Below, one piece after another: positions 55,299 through 63,545 of a DNA stretch of 64,000 bases (the stretch's first letter is position 1; the number at the start of each line of letters is the position of its first letter). This DNA is from Phaeacidiphilus oryzae TH49. Its GTDB lineage: Bacteria > Actinomycetota > Actinomycetes > Streptomycetales > Streptomycetaceae. The position numbers were made by a program, and so were the translations under genes. The DNA is taken from the NCBI RefSeq assembly GCF_000744815.1, contig NZ_JQMQ01000005.1, forward strand, positions 5,661,801-5,725,800, given 5' to 3'. The notes under the pieces were generated by a model. The model had not been told where the DNA came from and did no database searches. It worked only from the letters and a program-made list of their open reading frames with translations.

Positions 55299-57425
55299 GT
55301 GGCGGACGTACTGGACGCGCTCTTCGCGCCGCGCTCGGTCGCGGTGGTCGGGGTCTCGGCCTCGGAGGGGCCCTCGTGGGGGCGGATCACCCTGCGGAGG
55401 CTGCTCGACTGCGGCTTCCCCGGCGAGGTGGCCGCGGTGGCCAGGAAGGATCCCGGCATACCGGGGGTGCGCTGCGCCCGTTCGCTGACCGAGCTGGCCG
55501 GGCGGGGGTTCCGGCCGGATCTGGTGGTGCTGGCCACCCCGGCCGCCGCCGTACCGGAGCTGGTGCGGGAGGCGCGCGAGACCGGGGCGGGGGCTGCGCT
55601 GGTCTTCGCCTCCGGGTTCGCCGAGGACGGCGGGGCCGGACTGCAGCAGGAACTGCTGGCGGCGGCCGGGGAGATGCCGGTACTCGGGCCGAACTGCCTC
55701 GGGGTGGTGAACCGTTCGGCCGGTCTTGAGGTCTCCACCACGGCCTTTCTGGACCGGGAGCGGCCGCTCGGGCCCGGGCCGGTGGCGATCGCCGCGCAGA
55801 GCGGGGCGCTGGGCTTCGTGCTGGCCGACCTGCTGGAGCGGGCCGGGGTGGGATGGAGCCATTGCGTCAGCACCGGCAACGAGGCCAGGGTCGGGGTGGT
55901 GGAGGCCGGGCGCTGGCTGATCGAGCGGCCGGACACGGGGGTGCTGGTCCTGTATCTGGAAGGGGTCCGGGACGCCGCGGGGCTGCGGGCGCTCGGGCGC
56001 CGGGCGGCCGAACTCGGCAAGCCGGTGGTTGCGCTGGCCACCGGGCGGAGCGCGGCCGGGCGGCGGGCCGCCCTCTCGCACACCGCGGCCGTCGCCGGGG
56101 ACCCGCTGCTGCTGGCCGCGCTCTGCCGGCAGGAGGGCATCCGGCTGGTGGACGACGACGAGCAGGTGGTGGACGCGGTGCTGGCGGCGACCAGGCGGGC
56201 CGACCAGGGGTCCTCCGGCGGCGCGGCTCCGGCGGGGCTGCCGCGGGCGGCGCGGATGGCCGTGCTCACCATGTCCGGCGGGGCCGGGGCGGTGCTCGCG
56301 GACCGGCTGAGCGCGCGCGGGCTGCGGGTGCCGCCGCTGTCGGCGGCCACCCGGGGAAGGCTGGCCGAGATCGGCGGGATCGAGGCCTCCGACGGCAACC
56401 CGATCGACCTCGGCGGCAACTTCTTCCGCTCGCTCGACCGGGTCTCGCGACTCCTGCGGACCCTGGACGAGGACCCTGGCATCGACGGGATCGTCCTCTA
56501 CCTGACCTTCGGCGACCGCTTCCCGGCCCAGTACCGGGAGATCGCCGGGCGGTCGGCCGCGCTGGCCACCCCCGCCTGGTTCGTCTGGGCCTGCGCGCCG
56601 CCCGGGGAGCGGGAGCGGCTGGGCCTGCCGGCGACGGTGGTCGGCAGCATGGGCGAACTGGTGCGGCGGGTCGGCGTCCTGGTGCCGGAGGCGGAGGGGG
56701 CCGCCCGGCGGCCGGAGGCCGACCACCGGGACGGCGGGGAGCGGCGGGCCGCGCCGGGGGCCCGGGTGCTCACCGAGCGGTTCGCCGGACCGCTCCTCTC
56801 CGGGGCCGGGATCGCCCATGCGGGGATCGTGGCCGCGGCGGACCCAGCCGAGCTGGCGGCGGCGGTACGGGCGGCCGGCTGGCCCGGGCCGTACGCGGTC
56901 AAGGGTGATGCGGCGGACGTGCCACACCGGGCCTCGGCCGGGCTGGTGGAGCTCGGCGTGCCGGGGGACCGGCTGGCGGCGGTGGCGAAGGAGCTGGCGG
57001 AGCGGCTGGCCGAGCGGTCGGCCGATCCGGAGGCCAGGATCACGGCGCAGCCGATGCTGCCGCACGGGGTCGAGCTCGCGCTCGGCGCCGTGCGGGACGA
57101 GCGGTACGGGGTCGCGGTGCTGCTCGGCGCGGGCGGAGCGGCGGCCGAGGACCCCGGGGCGCCCCGGCGGGCGCTGCTGCTGCCCGCAGGGGAGCGGCAG
57201 ATCGCCGAACTCGGGGAGTGGGCCGAGGAGTCGCTCGGCGCCCCCGCGGACGGGGTGGCCCGGGCGGTGGGCGCGCTGGTGCGGCTGCTGGACGGGAGAC
57301 CGGAGATCACCGAGGTGGACGTCAACCCGCTGTGCGTGGCCGCCGACGGCCGGCTGGTGGCGGTGGACGCGCTGATCACCGCGGCGGAAGAGGAACGGAC
57401 GCAGGAGGAGGAGCGGGATGAGTGA
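55299..57425 (+). CDS. NDP-forming acyl-CoA synthetase (acetate-CoA ligase family)
   Basis: Predicted acyl-CoA ligase of the NDP-forming type, 708 aa. CoA-binding Rossmann domain (ADVLDALFAPRSVAVVGVSASEGPSWGRITLRRLL). Succinyl-CoA-synthetase-like domains follow, with phospho-His H261 in RAALSHTAAVAGD, GPNCLGVVN, AIAAQSGALGFVLADLL and VSTGNEARVG. The C-terminal ATP-grasp domain (about 490-700) contains PGARVLTERFAGPLLSGAGIAHA, PYAVKGDAADVPHRASAGLVELGV and PEITEVDVNPLCV. GTG at 55299 has GGAGG seven bases upstream; an in-frame ATG at 55281 is possible. The stop overlaps the MBL gene start by eight bases. It would activate an organic acid made by that hydrolase; the acid is unknown. Confidence 0.88.
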   Translation: MADVLDALFAPRSVAVVGVSASEGPSWGRITLRRLLDCGFPGEVAAVARKDPGIPGVRCARSLTELAGRGFRPDLVVLATPAAAVPELVREARETGAGAALVFASGFAEDGGAGLQQELLAAAGEMPVLGPNCLGVVNRSAGLEVSTTAFLDRERPLGPGPVAIAAQSGALGFVLADLLERAGVGWSHCVSTGNEARVGVVEAGRWLIERPDTGVLVLYLEGVRDAAGLRALGRRAAELGKPVVALATGRSAAGRRAALSHTAAVAGDPLLLAALCRQEGIRLVDDDEQVVDAVLAATRRADQGSSGGAAPAGLPRAARMAVLTMSGGAGAVLADRLSARGLRVPPLSAATRGRLAEIGGIEASDGNPIDLGGNFFRSLDRVSRLLRTLDEDPGIDGIVLYLTFGDRFPAQYREIAGRSAALATPAWFVWACAPPGERERLGLPATVVGSMGELVRRVGVLVPEAEGAARRPEADHRDGGERRAAPGARVLTERFAGPLLSGAGIAHAGIVAAADPAELAAAVRAAGWPGPYAVKGDAADVPHRASAGLVELGVPGDRLAAVAKELAERLAERSADPEARITAQPMLPHGVELALGAVRDERYGVAVLLGAGGAAAEDPGAPRRALLLPAGERQIAELGEWAEESLGAPADGVARAVGALVRLLDGRPEITEVDVNPLCVAADGRLVAVDALITAAEEERTQEEERDE

Positions 57426-58737
57426 GCTGCTGGAGTACGCGGACCGGGTCTGGCGGGGGGAGGCCTCCCCCAGCCTCTACCACACCGGTGAGCTGCGCAG
57501 GAACGGCCTGCACGAGATCGCCGAGGGGGTGTGGACCTGGCCCGCCTTCGGCAACGTCCACCTCTTCCCCACCGGGGACGGGCTGTTCTGCTACGACACC
57601 GGCGACCGGCGGACCGCAGGCGATCTCTTCGCGGCGGTCCGGGCCCGGACGGACGTACCGCTGCACACCGCGGTCTACTCGCACGGGCATGTCGACCACG
57701 TCTTCGGCGTCGGCCCGTTCGACGCCGAGGCGGCCGAGAGGGGACTGCCCAGGCCGAGGGTGACGGCGCATCAGGACGTGCTGCCGCGGTTCCGCCGCTA
57801 CCAGCAGAGCCTCGGCTACAACAGCGTGATCAACCAGCGCCAGTTCCAGGCGCCCGGCTTCCGCTGGCCCGACGACTACCGCTACCCGGACGTCACGTAC
57901 GCGGACACCGCGCGGCTGCGGATCGGCGGACTGGAGGTCGAACTGTGGCACGGGCGCGGGGAGACCGACGACGCGACCGTGGCCTGGCTGCCCGAGAAGG
58001 GCGTGCTGTGCTGCGGGGACTTCTTCATCTGGTCCGCGCCCAACGCCGGCAACCCGCAGAAGGTGCAGCGGTACGCCCTGGACTGGGTGCGGACGCTGCG
58101 CTGGATGGCCGGGCTGGGCGCGGAGACGCTGCTGCCGGGGCACGGGCTGCCGATCGTCGGCGCCGCCCGGATCCGCACCGCCCTCGGCGACGCCGCCGAC
58201 CTGCTGGAGTCGCTGCACGACCAGACGCTGGCCGCGATGAACTCCGGGGCCACCCTGGACGAGGTGCTGCGCACCGTCACCGCTCCCGCCGACCTGCTGA
58301 AGAAGCCGTACCTCCGGCCGTCCTACGACGAGCCGGAGTTCGTGGTGCGGAACGTCTGGCGGCTCTACGGCGGCTGGTGGGACGGCGACCCGGCCGGCCT
58401 CAAGCCCGCCGGGAAGGCCGAACTCGCCCGTGAACTGGCGCAGTTGACGGGCGGGGCGGAGCGGCTGGCCGAGCGGGCCCGTGAGCTGCTGGCCCGCGGC
58501 GACCACCGGCTGGCCGGGCACTTCGCCCAGCTGGCGGTGGACGCGGACCCGGAGAGCCAGGACGCTCACCGGGCGCGCGCGGAGGTCTACCGGGAGCTGG
58601 AGAAGGCGGCGACCTCGACCATGGCCAAGGGCGTCTACGCCTGGACGGTGGCCGAGTCGCAGGCGGCGCTGGACGGCGAGGAGCGGGACGAGCATCTGCG
58701 GGAGAACTCCACCGGGCGGGTGCGCTGGTCGATCTGA
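57418..58737 (+). CDS. MBL-fold hydrolase, alkyl sulfatase-like
   Basis: Metallo-beta-lactamase-fold hydrolase of 439 aa, related to BDS1/SdsA-type alkyl sulfatases but shorter. The zinc motif HxHxDH is complete: SHGHVDHVFG (H89, H91, D93, H94). Further sites are HGRGETDDATVAWLPEKGVLCCGDFF and LPGHGLPIVG. The C-terminal part resembles the alkyl sulfatase dimerisation domain (RPSYDEPEFVVRNVWRLYGGWWDGDPAGLKP). No signal peptide, so probably cytosolic. Its ATG overlaps the acyl-CoA ligase stop. It likely cleaves an ester, lactone or sulfate ester whose acid product is then activated. A paralogue at 60165-61478 has lost three ligands. Confidence 0.85.
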   Translation: MSELLEYADRVWRGEASPSLYHTGELRRNGLHEIAEGVWTWPAFGNVHLFPTGDGLFCYDTGDRRTAGDLFAAVRARTDVPLHTAVYSHGHVDHVFGVGPFDAEAAERGLPRPRVTAHQDVLPRFRRYQQSLGYNSVINQRQFQAPGFRWPDDYRYPDVTYADTARLRIGGLEVELWHGRGETDDATVAWLPEKGVLCCGDFFIWSAPNAGNPQKVQRYALDWVRTLRWMAGLGAETLLPGHGLPIVGAARIRTALGDAADLLESLHDQTLAAMNSGATLDEVLRTVTAPADLLKKPYLRPSYDEPEFVVRNVWRLYGGWWDGDPAGLKPAGKAELARELAQLTGGAERLAERARELLARGDHRLAGHFAQLAVDADPESQDAHRARAEVYRELEKAATSTMAKGVYAWTVAESQAALDGEERDEHLRENSTGRVRWSI

Positions 58738-58756
58738 CCGCGGGCGGAGCAGGGGA

Positions 58757-58784
58757 GAGGGGCGGCCCGCCGGGGCCGCCCCTC
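58757..58784. terminator. Convergent terminator between the MBL hydrolase and MFS genes
   Basis: Perfect 12-bp stem GAGGGGCGGCCC (58757-58768) with GGGCCGCCCCTC (58773-58784) and a four-base loop. It lies between two convergent stops. Confidence 0.8.
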
Positions 58785-58794
58785 CTCGCTGTTC

Positions 58795-58811
58795 GCTGAC
58801 GGTTCGTCAGC
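58795..58811. promoter_or_regulatory. Perfect palindrome GCTGACG-GTT-CGTCAGC
   Basis: 17-bp perfect palindrome containing the CTGACGNNNCGTCAG core. It overlaps the MFS stop codon in a convergent gap, so here it cannot act as a promoter operator for either gene. It may be an mRNA 3' element or a protein site of another kind. Confidence 0.5.
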
Positions 58812-60168
58812 GCCGGGCGTCGCGTTCCGGGTTGACGGTGAGGATCGCGATCACGCCGCCGACCAGCATCAGCAGTCCGCAGACCAGGAAGGAGTGCTGG
58901 AATCCGGCCTGCTGGTCGGCCGAGGCGTCGATGATCCGGCCGGTGACCGCGGGGGCGACCACGCCGACCGCCGTGACCAGCGCGGTCCCCGTGCAGAGCA
59001 CCGCGCTGCGCCGGCCCACCGGCGAGATCTGCGCGCCCAGCAGGTACTGGAGCGGGTAGATGCAGTTGGGCAGCCCGAAGGCGAGCATGCTGAGCGCCAC
59101 CGCCGGGGCGCCGGAGAGGTACCCCATCACGATGGTGCACAGGCCGGCGAACGCGATGATCGCGCCGCCGAGTACGCCCCGGGACAGCCGTCCGCTGACC
59201 CCGCGGGCGAACCAGCGGCCGGAGAGCCACGAGCTGACCAGCATCAGCACGGCGCCGGCCAGGGAGGGCACGGTGACCAGGGTGCCGGCCCGGTCGGCCG
59301 AGTAGCCGAGCCCGGACTGGAGGTAGGTGTTGAACCAGGCGACGTTCATGGAGAGCGCCCAGTACGCACCCATGGCGGCGAGCAGCCCGCCGAGCCAGGT
59401 GCCGTTGAGGAAGAGCTTGCGGTAGGGAACCGGTGGGGTCTCCTGGGGGCCGGCGGGCTCGTCGGTGGCCGCCGGCGCCGGGGCGGGGCCGGCGTTCGGG
59501 AGGGGGGTGTCGCGGACCGGGCCGTCCTGGACCGGACTGTCCTGGACCGGGCCGTCGCGGCCGATGAAGAGCCACAGCACCGTCCACACCAGTCCGGCGA
59601 CGGCGAGCGCCGCGAAGGCGGAGCGCCAGCCGTGACGGGTGATCAGGAAGGTCAGTGTGGGCGCCGCGACGATCAGTCCGAGGGCGCCGCCCATCTGGGT
59701 CAGCGCGGTGGGGATCGCCCGGGAGCGCTCGGGGAACCACTTCTGCACGGCGTGCGCGGTCAGCGGCGAGGTGGGGCCCTCGGCCGCGCCCAGTCCGATC
59801 CGGCTGGCCAGCAGCGCGGGGACGCCGGCCACCAGCAGCACCGGCAGCATGAACGCCGACCAGAGCAGCGCGATCACGGCCAGCACCACACTGGTCCTGA
59901 TCCGGTTGGCGAGGAATCCGACCGCGATCGCGGAGAGGCTGAAGAGGAGGTAGAAGCTGCTGGCCACCGAGCCGTAGGCGGAGGCGGAGAGGTGGAACTC
60001 GCGGCGGATCGGCTCGGCGGCGAGGCCGAGCACCTGCTTGTCCGCGAAGTTGACCAGCATCAGCGCGGTGACCATCGCGGTCACCGCCCAGGCGCGGGCC
60101 CGGGAGACCCGGGGGCCGGCGGTGGCGTCGGCTCTGGCGGTACCGGCCGCCTCCGGCGCGGCGGTCAC
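58807..60168 (-). CDS. MFS transporter, anion:cation symporter-like
   Basis: Major facilitator permease of 453 aa with 12 predicted helices. The N-terminal half resembles the ACS (organic anion) group: LMLVNFADKQVLGLAAEPIRREFHLSASAYGSVASSFYLLFSLSAIAVGFLANRI and GLGAAEGPTSPLTAHAVQKWFPERSRAIPTALTQMGGALG. The central loop carries short repeats (GPVQDSPVQDGPVRD). The C-terminal half includes VPYRKLFLNGTWLGGLLAAMGAYWALS. GTG at 60168 overlaps the stop of the upstream MBL-like gene (GTGA), so the two form an operon. It is predicted to import the organic acid or ester processed by this cluster. Confidence 0.88.
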   Translation of the reverse strand: MTAAPEAAGTARADATAGPRVSRARAWAVTAMVTALMLVNFADKQVLGLAAEPIRREFHLSASAYGSVASSFYLLFSLSAIAVGFLANRIRTSVVLAVIALLWSAFMLPVLLVAGVPALLASRIGLGAAEGPTSPLTAHAVQKWFPERSRAIPTALTQMGGALGLIVAAPTLTFLITRHGWRSAFAALAVAGLVWTVLWLFIGRDGPVQDSPVQDGPVRDTPLPNAGPAPAPAATDEPAGPQETPPVPYRKLFLNGTWLGGLLAAMGAYWALSMNVAWFNTYLQSGLGYSADRAGTLVTVPSLAGAVLMLVSSWLSGRWFARGVSGRLSRGVLGGAIIAFAGLCTIVMGYLSGAPAVALSMLAFGLPNCIYPLQYLLGAQISPVGRRSAVLCTGTALVTAVGVVAPAVTGRIIDASADQQAGFQHSFLVCGLLMLVGGVIAILTVNPERDARR

Positions 60169-61478
60169 CGCTCCTCCCGGGCGGCGAGGTAGACGCTGCG
60201 GGAGATGTAGCTGCTGGCCCGCTCGGCGAGGAGGGCGCAGAGCTCGGCCTTCAGCCGCCTGGCCGCGGCGAGTTCGGACTTTCCGCCGCCGCCGCTGCCG
60301 CTGCCACCGCTGCCGCCGCTGCTGCTGCCGCCGCTGCCGCTGCCATCGCCTTCGCCGCCGCCGTCCTCGCCGTCTCCCGCGGGCGCGAGCGCGAGGAGGT
60401 CGACCGCGTGCAGGGCCTCCTGCAGCCGCCCCGCGTCGCGGAGTTCGCGGACCCGCGCCAGCACGCCCGCCTTGTCGGTGATCGCGCTCGCCACCGCGGT
60501 CGCGGCCACCGCCGGGGCGGCCGGATGCAGGGAGGTCGGGTTCCGGTCCTCCCACCAGCCGTTCTCGCTGCGGTAGATGTCCCGGACGATGAACTCCGGG
60601 TGGCCGTACACCGGCTTCATCCACCAGGTGCCGAACAGCTCCGCCGGGTAGTCCAGGTCGTTGACGATCTCGGCCGCGGTCATCCCGCGGTTCATCCGTG
60701 CCACGGTCTCCCGGCGGAGCCAGCGCAGCGCGGCCGCGCTGCCGGTGAGCATCCGGCGGATCTCCCCGGGGTCCTCCAGCACCCTGCCGAACTCCGGTAC
60801 CAGCACCGCCGGCCGCAGGTCGGCCAGCCGGTCGAGGGTGTCCGCCCAGCGGACCGGGTCGCGCTGGGTACGCAGCGGCGTGCCGACGTTGGGGACGCTG
60901 TGGATCACCGCGGCGCTGCCGTAGAGGAGGCGCTCCTCGGGCAGCCACACGGCCGTGACGTCGTCGGTCTCGGAGGGCGCCGACAGCAGGCGCACCGTGC
61001 GGCCGCCCTCGGCGTGGAGGGTGAGCGAGCCCTCGTACTCCTGGTCGGGGAAGGTCAGCGGCAGCCGGTCCGGGGTGCGCAGGGTGCCGCGGAACTGCAG
61101 CCGGTTGAGGGTGTTCTGGAGGCCGGTGGTCTCGTGGTAGCGGCGGTAGCGGGCGGCCACGTTGCGGTGGGCGACGACGGTCGGACGCGGTTCGCCGCGG
61201 CCTTCGGCGGCGGCCAGCCAGGCCGGGACGCCGTAGTTGTAGCCGAGGTGGCCGTGGCTGTAGACGATCCACCGGACCGGCGCCTCGGTGACCGTGCGCA
61301 GCCGCTCGTGCAGCGACTCGGCCATCCTCCGGCTCGACCCCGTGTCGACCAGCACCACCCCGGCGGAGGTCTCGACGGCGAGCGAATGGCCCTGGCCGCC
61401 GAGGAGGTGGACGCCGGGGGCGAGGGTGCGGAGGGTGGGGCCCTGGGCGGTGAGCGGGGACTCGGCATCCGGCGGCAT
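60165..61478 (-). CDS. MBL-fold paralogue with lost metal ligands
   Basis: Metallo-beta-lactamase-fold protein of 437 aa, paralogous to the hydrolase at 57418. The two share the sulfatase dimerisation-like block (WWMKPVYGHPEFIVRDIYRSENGWWEDRNPTSLHPA here). However, the HxHxDH motif reads SHGHLGYNYG (H75, H77, then G79 and Y80 where D and H should be), and the PGHG histidine is replaced by Phe (VPEFGRVL). It is therefore probably not a standard dinuclear zinc hydrolase. A Gly/Ser-rich linker (about 370-392) precedes a C-terminal helical tail. ATG at 61478. Its stop overlaps the MFS start. It may regulate or pair with the active paralogue. Confidence 0.85.
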   Translation of the reverse strand: MPPDAESPLTAQGPTLRTLAPGVHLLGGQGHSLAVETSAGVVLVDTGSSRRMAESLHERLRTVTEAPVRWIVYSHGHLGYNYGVPAWLAAAEGRGEPRPTVVAHRNVAARYRRYHETTGLQNTLNRLQFRGTLRTPDRLPLTFPDQEYEGSLTLHAEGGRTVRLLSAPSETDDVTAVWLPEERLLYGSAAVIHSVPNVGTPLRTQRDPVRWADTLDRLADLRPAVLVPEFGRVLEDPGEIRRMLTGSAAALRWLRRETVARMNRGMTAAEIVNDLDYPAELFGTWWMKPVYGHPEFIVRDIYRSENGWWEDRNPTSLHPAAPAVAATAVASAITDKAGVLARVRELRDAGRLQEALHAVDLLALAPAGDGEDGGGEGDGSGSGGSSSGGSGGSGSGGGGKSELAAARRLKAELCALLAERASSYISRSVYLAAREER

Positions 61479-61599
61479 GGGCGGCTCCTTCGTGCGTCGG
61501 GTGGCTCTGGATCACCCTCGGCGGCGGGCGGAGCTGCGACAAGAGCGGGGATGTACGACCGCGTTGTGCGATGTCACAGCTGCGTGGGAGAGGCATTTG

Positions 61600-61614
61600 C
61601 CTAAAGGGGTTAGG
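61600..61614. promoter_or_regulatory. Inverted repeat CCTAA-AGGGG-TTAGG in the TetR divergent region
   Basis: CCTAA (61600-61604) and TTAGG (61610-61614) are exact complements five bases apart. This is in the divergent gap between the MBL paralogue and the TetR gene (61479-61684), a typical place for a TetR operator. The PucR-type palindrome relative at 61565-61578 lies in the same gap, which holds no gene. Confidence 0.5.
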
Positions 61615-61684
61615 TAGATGCAGAATGGGTTTCGGAAGAGCCGGGGAGTCCGGAGCGGACGGGGACGGAAGGCGGTGCCGCGCG

Positions 61685-62287
61685 ATGGCGAGGGCCGGGC
61701 TGACCGCCGAGCGGCTGACGCGGGCGGGTGCCGAACTGGCCGACGAGGTCGGCTTCGAGCAGGTGACGCTGTCGGCGCTGGCCAAGCGGTTCGACGTCAA
61801 GGTCGCCAGCCTCTACTCCCATCTGCGCAACTCCCGTGACCTGCGGGTGCGGATCGCGCTGCTCGCGCTGGAGGAGCTCGCCGACCGCGCGGCGGAGGCG
61901 CTGGCCGGAAGGTCCGGCCGGGACGCCCTCCGCGCGCTCGGCGACGTCTACCGCGACTACGCCCGCGAGCACCCCGGCCGCTATGCGGCGGCCCGGCTGC
62001 CGCTCGACCCGGAGACCGCCGCGGCCAGCGCGGGCGTCCGCCAGGCCCAGATGATGCGCGCGGTGCTGCGCGGCTACCACCTCTCCTCCGAGACCGAGCA
62101 GACCCACGCGGTGCGGCTGCTCGGCAGTGTCTTCCACGGATTCGTGAGCCTGGAGCTGGCGGGGGGCTTCAGCCACAGTGCGCCGGACTCGGAGGAGAGC
62201 TGGTCGCGGGCGCTGGACGGCCTGGACGCACTGCTACGGGCCTGGCCCTGGCCGGAGCAGCGGCCCGACCGAACCCCTACCGACTGA
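61685..62287 (+). CDS. TetR-family regulator with WHG-type C-terminal domain
   Basis: One-component repressor of 200 aa. The N-terminal HTH (MARAGLTAERLTRAGAELADEVGFEQVTLSALAKRFDVKVASLYSHLRN) is typical TetR, followed by a WHG-type effector domain (YAREHPGRYAAARLPLD, LLGSVFHGFVSLELAGGF). ATG at 61685 follows GGAAGGCGG; the frame is open further upstream, with an in-frame ATG at 61625. It is divergent from the MBL paralogue-MFS operon and 16 bases before the SGNH gene. It probably controls both; the ligand is unknown. Confidence 0.88.
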   Translation: MARAGLTAERLTRAGAELADEVGFEQVTLSALAKRFDVKVASLYSHLRNSRDLRVRIALLALEELADRAAEALAGRSGRDALRALGDVYRDYAREHPGRYAAARLPLDPETAAASAGVRQAQMMRAVLRGYHLSSETEQTHAVRLLGSVFHGFVSLELAGGFSHSAPDSEESWSRALDGLDALLRAWPWPEQRPDRTPTD

Positions 62288-62303
62288 GACGGGAACGAGA
62301 GAG

Positions 62304-63494
62304 ATGGCGACGGAGACCGAGACCCTGCGCGACACCCCCATCAGTGCCGAACTGGTCCGGGGCGCGGCCGAGTTGGAGCGGACCGCGCGCGGCGGCCTGC
62401 TGCCGCACCGGCTGCCCGGCTGGGCGCGGGCGCAGTGCGCCGACGGGCAGCTGGCGATGGCCGAGTCGCAGCCCTCGGGCGTACGGCTGGCCTTCCGTAC
62501 CGCCGCCACCGCGATAGAGCTGGACACCGTGCCGGTGAAGCGGGTCTATGCGGGCGCGCCGCAGCGGCCGGATGGGGTGTACGACCTGGTGGTGGACGGC
62601 CGGCTGGCCGGGCAGGGAAGCGTCGCGGGCGGCGACACCGTACTGGTCGACCTGGCGGACGGCAGTGTCGAGCACAAGGCCGGTACGGCCGGCACGCTGC
62701 GCTTCGAGGGGCTGCCGTCCGGGGCCAAGGACGTCGAGCTCTGGCTGCCGCACAACGAGACCACCGAACTGGTCGCCCTCCGTACGGACGCGCCGGTCGA
62801 GCCGCTGCCCCCGGCGGGTGCGCTGGGCCGCAGGGTGTGGCTGCACCACGGGAGTTCGATCAGCCACGGCTCGGACGCGGCCAGCCCGACCGGCATCTGG
62901 CCGGCGCTGGCGGCCGCCCGGGGTGGGGTGGAGCTGGTCAACCTCGGGCTGGGCGGCAGTGCCCTCCTCGACCCGTTCACCGCCCGGACCATCCGGGACG
63001 CGGAGGCGGACCTGATCAGCCTGAAGCTGGGGATCAACCTGGTCAACGCCGATCTGATGCGGCGCCGGGCGCTCGGCCCGGCCGTCCACGGATTCCTGGA
63101 CACCGTCCGGGAGGGGCATCCGGACGTGCCGCTGCTGGTGGTCTCCGCGCTGTACTGCCCGATCCACGAGGACACCCCCGGGCCGGCGGCCTTCGACATG
63201 ACGGCCTTGGCCGAGGGGCGGGTGAACTTCCGGGCGACGGGCGATCCGGCCGAGGTCCCGGCCGGCCGGCTGACCCTGAACGTGATCCGCGAGGAACTGG
63301 CCGCGGTGGTCGCTCAGCGCGCGGACACCGACCCCCACCTCCACTACCTGGACGGGCGGGAGCTCTACGGCGAGGCCGACTTCGCCGAGCTGCCGCTGCC
63401 GGACGGGCTGCACCCGGACGCGGCGGCCCACCGGCGGATCGGCGAGCGGTTCGCCGAGGCGGCCTTCGGCGCGGGCGGGGCGTTCGCGGGCTGA
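62304..63494 (+). CDS. SGNH/GDSL hydrolase with N-terminal beta domain
   Basis: Predicted esterase or acyltransferase of 396 aa. The first ~175 residues look like a beta-sandwich domain (RLAFRTAATAIELDTVPVKR, GTLRFEGLPSGAKDVELWLPHNETTELV). The SGNH domain begins VWLHHGSSISHGSD (GSS nucleophile region, S184/S185), then LVNLGLGGSA (block II) and SLKLGINLVNADLM (block III). It ends with DGLHPDAAAHRRIGERFAEAAF, carrying the catalytic D and H. The two-domain layout resembles SsfX3-type acyltransferases. No signal peptide. ATG at 62304 follows GAACGAGAGAG and lies 16 bases after the TetR stop. It probably acts on the same ester-type compounds as the neighbouring cluster. Confidence 0.87.
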   Translation: MATETETLRDTPISAELVRGAAELERTARGGLLPHRLPGWARAQCADGQLAMAESQPSGVRLAFRTAATAIELDTVPVKRVYAGAPQRPDGVYDLVVDGRLAGQGSVAGGDTVLVDLADGSVEHKAGTAGTLRFEGLPSGAKDVELWLPHNETTELVALRTDAPVEPLPPAGALGRRVWLHHGSSISHGSDAASPTGIWPALAAARGGVELVNLGLGGSALLDPFTARTIRDAEADLISLKLGINLVNADLMRRRALGPAVHGFLDTVREGHPDVPLLVVSALYCPIHEDTPGPAAFDMTALAEGRVNFRATGDPAEVPAGRLTLNVIREELAAVVAQRADTDPHLHYLDGRELYGEADFAELPLPDGLHPDAAAHRRIGERFAEAAFGAGGAFAG

Positions 63495-63545
63495 CGCGGG
63501 CTGACGCGGGCTGCCCGGGGGTGGGGCACGGGTTAGGGTGCGGGC

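Noticed and set aside
52283-63494. Natural-product biosynthetic gene cluster
   Set aside because: No PKS, NRPS, terpene or RiPP core enzyme; the genes fit catabolism and transport better.
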